A stretch of 5,058 nucleotides of DNA from Patescibacteria group bacterium (GCA_007130415.1 SLSN01000046.1:1-5058), one strand, 5' to 3'. Shown: positions 1 to 5,058, counted from the first letter of the stretch. Made by a program: numbers and translations. Notes: generated from the sequence alone by a model not told the origin.

Positions 1-20
1 GATGAAAATGATTAATTCCT

Positions 21-110
21 GGAGAGGTGGCTGAGTGGTCGAAAGCGAACGCTTGGAGTGCGTTTATACGGGAAACCGTATCGCAGGTTCGAATCCTGTC
101 CTCTCCGCCA
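21..110 (+). tRNA. tRNA-Ser (anticodon GGA), CCA end encoded
   Basis: This class II tRNA folds by hand into a complete cloverleaf. The acceptor stem pairs 21-27 (GGAGAGG) with 100-106 (CCTCTCC), followed by discriminator G107 and an encoded CCA at 108-110. The anticodon stem is 48-52 (AACGC) with 60-64 (GCGTT), enclosing the loop TTGGAGT, so the anticodon GGA at 55-57 reads the serine codons UCC and UCU. The long variable arm is 66-71 with 76-81, closed by a GAAA loop, which is typical of serine tRNAs. The T arm is 83-87 with 95-99 and contains TTCGAAT (its outermost pair is G-T). The G discriminator also fits serine identity. The gene lies 21 bases before the GGDEF gene with no visible terminator between them, so the two may be cotranscribed. 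Only 20 bases upstream are visible and its promoter cannot be judged. Confidence 0.97.
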
Positions 111-131
111 ATAAACACACATTTTTATTAC

Positions 132-731
132 ATGAAGCCTAAAAAATCAATAAATATAACAAAATCTGATGTCCTTAGCCCTGACTTTGTAAAAAAGCTC
201 AAAGAAATACTACCTGAAGACATGAAGGAAACTCTTTCTGTGCTCTATGAAATAGCTACAAAAGATGAAAAAACCGGTCTTTACAACAATCATTTCTTTG
301 ATAGCATTTTAGAACTTGAAATAGAAAAGGCTAAAAGGGAAAAAGGGGATCTCTCTTTCGTAATGTTTGACATTGATTTTTTTAAAGAAATAAACGACAA
401 ATACGGACACATCAAAGCAGATGAAATTCTTTTTGAACTAGGACGAATACTAAAAGAAAAAACTCGTAAATCAGACATTGTAGCTCGGTTTGGGGGGGAC
501 GAATTTCTAATTTTACTACCAAGAACAGATAAAGAAAAAACTCAAAAACTTGTTAATAGGATTAAAAACGCACTTAAAAAAGACAAATACATGAAAAGAT
601 ATGAAGTTAACATAAGTGGGGGGATAACATCGTTTAAAAAGGGAGATACAAAAAAGAGCTTTTTAAGACGTGCAAATATAGGTTTGCAAAAATCAAAAAA
701 GCTAGGAAGGAATCGGTTCAATATTGAGTAA
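132..731 (+). CDS. Stand-alone GGDEF-domain diguanylate cyclase
   Basis: This predicted cytoplasmic enzyme of 199 residues would make cyclic di-GMP from two GTP. The GGDEF domain spans about residues 44-198. Visible landmarks are DEKTGLYN at 45-52, the metal-binding segment FDIDFFKEIND at 79-89 (D80 as Mg ligand, then K85 and N88), GH at 92-93, and the intact signature ARFGGDEF at 118-125. An RxxD inhibitory site (R112-D115) sits exactly five residues before GGDEF, so product inhibition is expected. The C-terminal ADxALYxAK element is degenerate (A181, N182, Q186, S188), but GRNR at 192-195 is kept. The first ~44 residues are charged and show no recognisable sensor, membrane segment or signal peptide. 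The frame stays open back into the tRNA from a GTG at 27, but ATG at 132 is the first plausible start outside the tRNA. It has no Shine-Dalgarno. A run of seven G encodes the catalytic Gly-Gly. The next gene begins 13 bases after the stop. Enzyme activity is inferred from motifs. Confidence 0.9.
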   Translation: MKPKKSINITKSDVLSPDFVKKLKEILPEDMKETLSVLYEIATKDEKTGLYNNHFFDSILELEIEKAKREKGDLSFVMFDIDFFKEINDKYGHIKADEILFELGRILKEKTRKSDIVARFGGDEFLILLPRTDKEKTQKLVNRIKNALKKDKYMKRYEVNISGGITSFKKGDTKKSFLRRANIGLQKSKKLGRNRFNIE

Positions 732-744
732 TTCGAATCAAAAA

Positions 745-1245
745 ATGAAAACCATTGTTGTAAAAGACAAAATGCAGAAAAATTACAAATATACCCTAAC
801 AGAACCCATTGGAAAGAATTTCAATCCAGAATTTAAACCTGAATTAACACCAAAAGAAATGCTGGCTTTGGGGGTTTTTGGAGGCAAGTATATGACTGAT
901 TGTAAAGATGAATTTCCAAAAGATTGGTATTTAAAAGCTAAGCTTTGTTCCAAAAAGCACGATCCCGAATTAAACTATTTTGGTATTAATGCTAGCCAAC
1001 CACTATCTGTTTGGCGTGAAAAAGGCTGGATGCATAAAGATGATCCCAGAGGGTGGTTTCAATGGTACTGTAGGTATTACATGGGAAGGAGACATGAAGA
1101 TGATTTGCGACAAGTGAAAAGGTGGAAAGCAATAAACAGACATATAGCTCAAGTAAAAAAGAACTGTACTCCAGGAGATATAGATTGCCGAAAAAAGCAA
1201 AGACAAGCTATTTTACATTGGGCTTACGATAGCAGAAAAATTTAA
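745..1245 (+). CDS. Conserved Trp- and Cys-containing protein of unknown function
   Basis: This is a soluble, basic protein of 166 residues. I recognise its central signature as one recurring in uncharacterised proteins, including candidate-phylum bacteria, but know no assigned function. From the ATG at 745, the conserved-looking core runs from an acidic and aromatic stretch DEFPKDWYLKAKLC (55-68) through FGINASQPLSVWREKGW (79-95) and DPRGWFQWYCRYYMGRR (100-116) to QVKRW (123-127). A C-terminal Cys pair, C141 and C148, precedes QRQAILHWAYDSR (152-164). There are seven Trp (61, 90, 95, 104, 107, 127, 159) and five Cys (53, 68, 109, 141, 148). The Cys spacing is not a standard zinc finger or iron-sulfur motif. 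No signal peptide or transmembrane helix is visible. A TTG at 724, overlapping the GGDEF gene, would add seven residues. ATG 745 is preferred, although neither start has a well-spaced ribosome site. The 13-base gap to the GGDEF gene suggests one transcript. The Arg/Trp/Tyr-rich core could bind nucleic acid or nucleotide, but that is a guess. Confidence 0.85.
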   Translation: MKTIVVKDKMQKNYKYTLTEPIGKNFNPEFKPELTPKEMLALGVFGGKYMTDCKDEFPKDWYLKAKLCSKKHDPELNYFGINASQPLSVWREKGWMHKDDPRGWFQWYCRYYMGRRHEDDLRQVKRWKAINRHIAQVKKNCTPGDIDCRKKQRQAILHWAYDSRKI

Positions 1246-1255
1246 AATATAACTA

Positions 1256-1282
1256 TTGAATAATTTTTCATTTTCATATAAT
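1256..1282 (+). promoter_or_regulatory. Putative sigma-70-type promoter giving a leaderless transcript
   Basis: A perfect TATAAT (-10) lies at 1277-1282. A weak -35-like TTGAAT lies at 1256-1261, with a shorter than ideal spacer of 15 bases. The start codon of the GT108-like gene is at 1291, only eight bases after the -10 box, so transcription would begin at or within about two bases of the ATG. No Shine-Dalgarno exists in this 45-base spacer, which supports leaderless translation. The -10 is convincing and the -35 is not. AT-rich spacers can produce such a hexamer by chance. Confidence 0.5.
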
Positions 1283-1290
1283 CTAATTTT

Positions 1291-2235
1291 ATGAAACAAG
1301 CTAAGCCTAATACCAACTGCTGTATTAGTTTACTAGAAGAATTCACTTCTAAGGATTTTCTCTACGAAAGCGAAATTTTAGAGTTTACCGGAATAGGCGA
1401 TAGAGACGTATACAACATTTCTCATCCCTTTGAAATAGGAGGAAAGACAGTTATAGCTGGAAGAGTAGAAAAAAGAAATGATTGGGCTAAGTCAAACGTA
1501 GTTTTTTTTGAAAATTTTTCTTCTTCATGGAAAGTGGTAGACAATGCCCCAGTCTTAAAATTAGAAGATGCTTTTGCAACAACCCTTGATGACGAAACAA
1601 TACTTGGTGGAGTAGAGGTATATACTGAAAACAATAGTTTCAACTCTCCTGAAATAGGTTACAGAACAGTTTTTTACAGAGGGAAAGATTTACATTCCTT
1701 AAAAAAATTCGCCTGTGGCCCTGATAGGATGAAAGATATTCGGTTAGTACCGCTTTCTAATGGAAAAATCGGTGTTTGCACAAGGCCACAAGGAGGAGAG
1801 CATGGACGAGGTCAAATTGGTTCGCTAGAAATCCATAGAGTTGAAGAAATTAATGAAGAAAACATCCTAAAAGCAAAAGTCATAGACAAACTCTTTGCTT
1901 TGGACCAATGGGGTGGGGCCAATGAATTACATGTTTTGGAGGATGGAAGAATTGGAGTTCTAGGGCATATAGCTTACGAAGATGAAAATCATTACAAGCA
2001 TTACTATGCCATGACATTTGTTTACGACCCAATAACCCACGAAGCCTCTCCAATTAAAATTCTCGCCACGAGAAAAAACTTTCCTGCTGGACACGCAAAA
2101 ATGCCTCAACTTGAAGACGTTGTTTTTCCAGGAGGGCTTGTTCGTCATAAAAATGGATATGCTACTCTTTATGCAGGTCTAAGCGACGCCCAAGCAGGTT
2201 ACATCACTCTCCCCGACCCATTTCAAGAATTGTGA
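1291..2235 (+). CDS. DUF1861 / GT108-like beta-propeller, predicted beta-mannoside transferase/phosphorylase
   Basis: The protein of 314 residues, a usual family length, matches my recollection of DUF1861. This family includes the Leishmania mannosyltransferase/phosphorylases now classed as GT108, which are five-bladed beta-propellers related to GH130 mannoside phosphorylases. Those enzymes make or phosphorolyse beta-1,2-mannan using GDP-Man or Man-1-P. Motifs in order are GDRDVYN (36-42), GRVEKRND (57-64), LEDAFAT (91-97; D93 may correspond to the GH130-type catalytic Asp), GGVEVY (106-111), FYRG (128-131), GPDRMKDIRL (143-152), TRPQGG (164-169), GRGQIG (172-177), WGGANE (207-212), GVLGHIAY (222-229), KMPQLEDVVFPGGLV (270-284) and LYAGLSDAQAG (293-303). 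No signal peptide or membrane segment is visible, so it is probably cytosolic. Start ATG 1291 sits just after a -10 box and the gene ends in tandem stops TGA-TAA. No sugar-nucleotide or carbohydrate gene is adjacent. Family assignment is from memory; the substrate is inference. Confidence 0.8.
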   Translation: MKQAKPNTNCCISLLEEFTSKDFLYESEILEFTGIGDRDVYNISHPFEIGGKTVIAGRVEKRNDWAKSNVVFFENFSSSWKVVDNAPVLKLEDAFATTLDDETILGGVEVYTENNSFNSPEIGYRTVFYRGKDLHSLKKFACGPDRMKDIRLVPLSNGKIGVCTRPQGGEHGRGQIGSLEIHRVEEINEENILKAKVIDKLFALDQWGGANELHVLEDGRIGVLGHIAYEDENHYKHYYAMTFVYDPITHEASPIKILATRKNFPAGHAKMPQLEDVVFPGGLVRHKNGYATLYAGLSDAQAGYITLPDPFQEL

Positions 2236-2261
2236 TAAAATGGGGATGTATATAAATTTTA

Positions 2262-2267
2262 AGGGAG
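2262..2267 (+). promoter_or_regulatory. Strong Shine-Dalgarno of the rubrerythrin gene
   Basis: AGGGAG sits six bases before ATG 2274, within the purine run AAGGGAGA at 2261-2268. It is close to the anti-SD complement and is well spaced. It fixes the start of the rubrerythrin gene and is the only convincing ribosome binding site in this window, which suggests that this gene is translated more efficiently than its neighbours. Confidence 0.85.
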
Positions 2268-2273
2268 AATTTT

Positions 2274-2846
2274 ATGACAGAAACTTTAAAAAACTTAAGC
2301 AAGGCATTTGCTGGAGAAAGTATGGCTAGAAATAGATATACTTACTACGCTAAAGTTGCAAAAAAAGAAGGCTATGAACAAATAGGGGATATTTTTTTAC
2401 TGACTGCTGAGCAAGAAAAGCAACATGCGAAGTGGCTTTTAAGATTAATAAATGAGATTAAAACAAGCGACGAAGATATTGAAATCGAAACTCCTGTTCC
2501 AAATATCTTTGGAACAACAGAGGAGAATCTTCAAGCCGCAATAGATGGAGAAAACCATGAACATACAAGTATGTATCCTACATTTGCTGATATAGCTGAA
2601 AAAGAAGGGCATGGAGAGATAGCGAAAAGACTTAGAGCTATTGCTGTAGCAGAGAACCACCATGAAGAAAGATTTCAAAAGCTTCTTGAGCAACTTAAAG
2701 CAAAAACGGTTTTCAAAAAAGATAAAAAAACTTGGTGGACATGTAAAGAGTGTGGATATATGTATGAAGACGAAGAGGCTTTAACCATTTGTCCTTCATG
2801 TGACCACGAACAAGCTTTTCAAGAAGTTAAGTGCGAGGAATACTAG
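2274..2846 (+). CDS. Rubrerythrin (ferritin-like diiron domain plus rubredoxin domain)
   Basis: This cytoplasmic non-haem iron peroxidase of 190 residues reduces hydrogen peroxide with electrons from NAD(P)H via a rubredoxin-type donor. It is typical of anaerobes and microaerophiles. The N-terminal four-helix ferritin-like domain (about 1-145) carries a full set of diiron ligands: E15 in AGES, E48 and H51 in EQEKQH, E93 and E96 in GENHEH, and E127 and H130 in AENHHEER. The C-terminal rubredoxin domain (about 152-185) has both metal knuckles, C157-x2-C160-G and C173-P-S-C176. This is the classic domain order and length for canonical rubrerythrin, and no key residue is missing. The start is fixed by a strong Shine-Dalgarno. 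The gene follows the GT108-like gene by 38 bases. A weak -10-like GATAAA at 2234-2239, preceded by TG at 2231-2232, could give it its own promoter, but this is unproven. Its last 20 bases overlap the end of the convergent dihydrouridine synthase gene. Confidence 0.96.
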   Translation: MTETLKNLSKAFAGESMARNRYTYYAKVAKKEGYEQIGDIFLLTAEQEKQHAKWLLRLINEIKTSDEDIEIETPVPNIFGTTEENLQAAIDGENHEHTSMYPTFADIAEKEGHGEIAKRLRAIAVAENHHEERFQKLLEQLKAKTVFKKDKKTWWTCKECGYMYEDEEALTICPSCDHEQAFQEVKCEEY

Positions 2847-3762
2847 CTATAGATTCTTCCAAACTTGTTTTTTCAAAGAGCTCATTTCGCAAAGAAGTGA
2901 GCTCTTCATCTTCCCTAAGATATCCGTGATAGAATTTTTTAATAGAACTCCAACCTTTGTCTGGAAACCTTTCTACAAACTTTTTCATTTCCTTCATATG
3001 AAAAAGCAAAGTTTCAATTCTTTCTTTTTTTTCTGGAATTCTTCCTGAAAAAACCCAAGGATTCTTCATAACCTCCCTCCCAATCATTACACCATCAACA
3101 CAATACTTTTCCTTAAATTCCATTGCCTGCTTAACGCTTTTAATATCTCCATTCCCAATAATTTTGGTACCTGGAGAAAGAACATCCCTTAATTTTACAA
3201 CCTCAGCAATAGCATCCCAATCTGCATTACCAGAAAAAATTTGCTTTACTGTTCTCCCATGTACAAAAACACTATCTAAATTCAACCTCAAAAGAAAAGC
3301 TATCCACTGCTCATCAAACCTCTCAACCCCAATTCTTGTTTTAACACTAAGAGGTAGGTCAAGTGAAAGGTCTTGCAAAGATTTAACTATTTCACCTACT
3401 ACATCATAATTACCTATTAAAGCCGAACCACAGCCAACCTTCATAACTTTTTTAACAGGACAACCTAAATTAATATCAATACCTTGGAAATTAAACTCCT
3501 TGACCTTCTTAGCACTTTCTACAAACTTCTCTGGATTGTTCCCCCAAAACTGCACAACTATTGGTTCTTGCTCTTGAGCTTTCTCAAGACGATGTAATAC
3601 ATGAGAACCTCCTTTTTTTGAAGTAAAGCCATTAACATTTACAAACTCTGTAAAAAACACATCTGGTTTTCCAAGTTTTAAAAGAACCTGTCTAAAAGGA
3701 AAATCAGAAACATCTTCCATTGGAGCAAGGTAGATATTTTGTTCTTTTGTGTTAGAATGCAT
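2827..3762 (-). CDS. dus: tRNA-dihydrouridine synthase (Dus family, FMN-dependent)
   Basis: This flavoenzyme of 311 residues reduces specific uridines in the tRNA D-loop to dihydrouridine using FMN and NADPH. The TIM barrel starts at once with YLAPMEDVSDFPFR (11-24). Family landmarks follow: QFWGNNPE (71-78), DINLGCPVKKV (96-106) with N98 and catalytic acid C101, SVKTRIG (139-145) with FMN-contacting K141, HGRT (168-171) with H168, GNGDI (203-207), and MIGRE (226-230), which helps bind FMN phosphate. A short helical C-terminal domain follows, including IKKFYHGYLRE. Length and motifs are complete. I cannot assign subfamily (DusA, B or C), hence the specific uridine, from sequence alone. The ATG at 3760-3762 (minus strand) is the start because the conserved barrel strand begins only ten residues later. 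No Shine-Dalgarno precedes it. It is divergent from the oxidoreductase operon across 32 bases and overlaps rubrerythrin by 20 bases tail to tail. An A8 tract (3025-3032 on the opposite strand) leaves the frame intact. Confidence 0.95.
   Translation of the reverse strand: MHSNTKEQNIYLAPMEDVSDFPFRQVLLKLGKPDVFFTEFVNVNGFTSKKGGSHVLHRLEKAQEQEPIVVQFWGNNPEKFVESAKKVKEFNFQGIDINLGCPVKKVMKVGCGSALIGNYDVVGEIVKSLQDLSLDLPLSVKTRIGVERFDEQWIAFLLRLNLDSVFVHGRTVKQIFSGNADWDAIAEVVKLRDVLSPGTKIIGNGDIKSVKQAMEFKEKYCVDGVMIGREVMKNPWVFSGRIPEKKERIETLLFHMKEMKKFVERFPDKGWSSIKKFYHGYLREDEELTSLRNELFEKTSLEESIASIPRT
2876..2906. repeat. Perfect 9-bp inverted repeat near the convergent gene junction
   Basis: AAGAGCTCA at 2876-2884 and its exact reverse complement TGAGCTCTT at 2898-2906 flank a 13-base loop. 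Each arm contains the palindrome GAGCTC, and the two palindromes are exactly 21 bases apart. It lies within the 3' part of the dihydrouridine synthase gene, where the two copies encode repeated Glu-Leu codons, and begins 30 bases after the rubrerythrin stop. RNA from either strand could form the hairpin. Neither strand has a U-run after it, so it is not a standard intrinsic terminator. It could still stop or stabilise the rubrerythrin message, or be a codon coincidence. Confidence 0.5.
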
Positions 3763-3794
3763 TAGGAATTTTTGAAAAATTTAGTTTAAGTACA

Positions 3795-4853
3795 TTGAAT
3801 AATACCAAAAAACACAAAACATATTCAGGGAGTGATGCAATTGTAGAGGCAGCCAAGAGAGTAGGGGCTACTTTTCTAACGGGATATCCAATAACTCCAT
3901 CATCGGAAATTATGCATTCTTGGGTAAAAGAAAAAATTAAAAACAAAAAGTTAAAGTTCATACAATCAGAAGATGAAATAGCTGCAATACATACAGCCCT
4001 AGGAGCTTCTCTAGCAGGCTCAAAAGCATTCACTGCTACATCTGGTCCTGGTTTTTCTTTAATGCAAGAAGGACTAGCTCTGGGGTTTGCAATGCAAATT
4101 CCTCTGGTTGTAATTAATTCTCAAAGACAGGGACCTGCAACTGGTATGCCTACCATTGCCTCACAAGGTGATGTCCTTCAAACTCAACACGGTCCTCATG
4201 GTGATTACACCGCTATTGTTTTTTGCCCAAACTCAATTAAAGAACTCTACGAACTAACCATCCAAGCTTTCAATGCTGCAGAGGAATGTAGCTCTCCAGT
4301 AATACTACTCTCAGAAGCATACATGACAAACTTAAGAGAGCAGGAAAATTTAGAAAAGACAAAGGTTGAAATTAAAAAGAGAACACTAAAACCATTAACA
4401 AAAGACAATACTTCAAGACACTTCACAGGTCTTACAAAAAACAAAGATGGTGTTGAGACTTTTGAAGCCGAAACTTACCAGAATTGGATAGAGGAGAGGA
4501 GAAATTTGATTTTTAAAACAGGTAAAAAATATTCTTCTTTTGAACTTACTGAAAACAAAAAACAAAATACATTACTAATCTCCTACGGCATTACTTCAAG
4601 AATTGTTGATGAGATTGTAAAAGAAAACGATTTTTCTCATTTTAGACCTAAGACTCTTTTTCCAATAAATGAGAAGGTTTTAAAAAGAATTTCAAAAGAT
4701 TACAAGAACATTATAGCCATAGAGATGAATGAAGGGCAGTATGCTGGAAAAGTTCAAGAAAAAATTCTAAAGGAAGTAAAAAGAATCAGAGTAATTGGTG
4801 CACAACCTAGTAAGGAAGATATTTTAAAAAAGATTAAAGATTTTACAAAATGA
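3795..4853 (+). CDS. korA: 2-oxoacid:ferredoxin oxidoreductase, alpha subunit (KorA/PorA type)
   Basis: This protein of 352 residues is the alpha subunit of a thiamine-diphosphate enzyme that converts a 2-oxoacid and CoA to acyl-CoA and CO2 while reducing ferredoxin. Domain I (about 10-200) shows GSDAIVEAAKRVGATFLTGYPITPSSEI (starting at 12, with GYPITP at 30-35), QSEDEIAAI (57-65, acidic residues near the cofactor), TATSGPGFSLMQEG (80-93) and QRQGPATGMPT (110-120). A transketolase C-like domain II follows (about 250-352), with LLISYGITSRIV, FRPKTLFPINEKVL and EMNEGQ (310-315). The protein starts directly at domain I, so the gamma domain often fused ahead of it is absent. The only viable start is TTG 3795 (or an unlikely ATT): a stop at 3753-3755 closes the frame upstream, and the first internal ATG falls after GYPITP. 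No Shine-Dalgarno is visible. The stop overlaps the beta-subunit start as ATGA. Substrate (2-oxoglutarate, pyruvate or branched-chain) cannot be fixed. The kor symbol is tentative. Confidence 0.92.
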   Translation: MNNTKKHKTYSGSDAIVEAAKRVGATFLTGYPITPSSEIMHSWVKEKIKNKKLKFIQSEDEIAAIHTALGASLAGSKAFTATSGPGFSLMQEGLALGFAMQIPLVVINSQRQGPATGMPTIASQGDVLQTQHGPHGDYTAIVFCPNSIKELYELTIQAFNAAEECSSPVILLSEAYMTNLREQENLEKTKVEIKKRTLKPLTKDNTSRHFTGLTKNKDGVETFEAETYQNWIEERRNLIFKTGKKYSSFELTENKKQNTLLISYGITSRIVDEIVKENDFSHFRPKTLFPINEKVLKRISKDYKNIIAIEMNEGQYAGKVQEKILKEVKRIRVIGAQPSKEDILKKIKDFTK

Positions 4854-5058
4854 AGAAAGAAGAAATTGTAAAAAGAAACAAAAAAAGAATTTGGTGTCCT
4901 GGGTGTGGTCTTTTTGCTGTTGAAAAAGTAATTAGTGAAGAGATTGTAAATATGGGATGGAGTAAAAAAGACACTGTTATTGTTTCTGGAATAGGGTGTT
5001 CTGCAAGAATTTCAGAATATTTTAACCTTGATTCTATGCATGTTACTCATGGTAGAAC
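4850..5058 (+). CDS. korB: 2-oxoacid:ferredoxin oxidoreductase, beta subunit (5' part, runs off the window)
   Basis: This is the first 69 codons of the thiamine-diphosphate and [4Fe-4S]-binding beta subunit, which pairs with the alpha subunit encoded just upstream. WCPGCG (15-20) supplies cluster ligands C16 and C19, and SGIGCSARIS (46-55) supplies C50. THGR (66-69), which ends the visible part, corresponds to the family's conserved HGR before the diphosphate-binding region. The fourth cluster Cys and the TPP-Mg motif would lie beyond the window; the family is usually about 270-300 residues. ATG 4850 overlaps the alpha-subunit stop in the arrangement ATGA, implying translational coupling. No good Shine-Dalgarno is needed or seen. 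The 2-subunit arrangement and the motif resemble 2-oxoglutarate or broad 2-oxoacid types, so the kor symbol is tentative. Confidence 0.93.
   Translation, partial: MKKEEIVKRNKKRIWCPGCGLFAVEKVISEEIVNMGWSKKDTVIVSGIGCSARISEYFNLDSMHVTHGR

Noticed and set aside
1..15. Frame 1 reads four codons then TAA, like the tail of an upstream gene
   Set aside because: Fifteen bases are too few to support a coding call.
88..115. Promoter for the GGDEF gene inside the tRNA (TTCGAA at 88-93 and AATAAA at 110-115)
   Set aside because: Both boxes are poor matches, and the first is the invariant T-loop sequence of the tRNA.
27..131. An upstream GTG extends the GGDEF frame through the tRNA by 35 residues
   Set aside because: These codons are the tRNA-Ser sequence itself. 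The resulting peptide is a well-known type of artefact from translating serine tRNAs. The first ATG outside the tRNA is 132.
724..744. A TTG start for the Trp-rich protein, overlapping the GGDEF stop, with an AGGAAGGA-like purine run at 704-711
   Set aside because: The purine run is 12 bases away, too far for a good ribosome site. The seven added residues are low complexity, and ATG 745 is closer to the conserved region. It remains a possible alternative.
1003..1206. Minus-strand open frame opposite the Trp-rich protein, and similar minus-strand frames at 290-478, 1422-1643, 1960-2148, 2445-2693, 3752-4033 and 4247-4444
   Set aside because: All are antisense to genes with clear family motifs. 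Their translations show no motif, and none has a promoter or ribosome site.
2233..2238. UGA recoding (Gly or Trp), as in some candidate phyla
   Set aside because: TGA is directly followed by TAA here, and the TGA ending the alpha subunit sits at a normal family C-terminus in an ATGA overlap. Trp is always TGG.
2876..2906. Inverted repeat as a classical intrinsic terminator
   Set aside because: No T-run follows the stem on either strand, and its loop of 13 bases is long. It is kept only as a repeat.
2800..3048. Plus-strand open frames at 2800-3048 and 3164-3409 opposite the dihydrouridine synthase
   Set aside because: They are antisense shadows of a gene with a complete Dus motif set and have no recognisable domain.

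Overview
The window is AT-rich, tightly packed bacterial chromosome. It holds one tRNA gene, six complete protein-coding genes and the start of a seventh. UGA works as a stop: a tandem TGA-TAA ends one gene and a TGA ends another, and every visible Trp codon is TGG. Recoded-UGA lineages are therefore not suggested. Most genes lack a recognisable Shine-Dalgarno (SD) sequence, one looks leaderless, and spacers are very short. With the protein families present (a compact 2-oxoacid:ferredoxin oxidoreductase, rubrerythrin, a DUF1861/GT108-type beta-propeller and an orphan Trp-rich conserved protein), this suggests an anaerobic or microaerophilic, streamlined bacterium, possibly Patescibacteria/CPR. 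That placement is inference from gene style, not proof.

Layout from left to right. A tRNA-Ser (anticodon GGA, CCA encoded) lies at 21-110. Twenty-one bases later comes a small stand-alone GGDEF diguanylate cyclase (132-731), followed after 13 bases by a conserved protein of unknown function rich in Trp and basic residues (745-1245). These two probably share a transcript. A good -10 box sits directly in front of a GT108/DUF1861 protein (1291-2235), a predicted beta-mannoside transferase/phosphorylase. Rubrerythrin (2274-2846) follows and carries the only convincing SD in the window. It ends tail to tail with a tRNA-dihydrouridine synthase on the minus strand (2827-3762). The two coding regions overlap by 20 bp, and a perfect 9-bp inverted repeat lies just beyond the overlap, inside the synthase gene.

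The synthase is divergent, across a 32-bp gap, from an operon encoding the alpha subunit (3795-4853, TTG start) and the beta subunit (4850 to window end, ATGA overlap) of a 2-oxoacid:ferredoxin oxidoreductase. This complex oxidatively decarboxylates 2-oxoacids to acyl-CoA with ferredoxin as acceptor. The gamma domain is not fused to the alpha subunit and must be encoded elsewhere.

I see no mobile element, CRISPR array, phage or defence gene, and no stretch of more than 300 bases without a gene. The window is mostly ordinary housekeeping and redox genes. The least understood items are the Trp-rich orphan family and the bacterial GT108-like protein.
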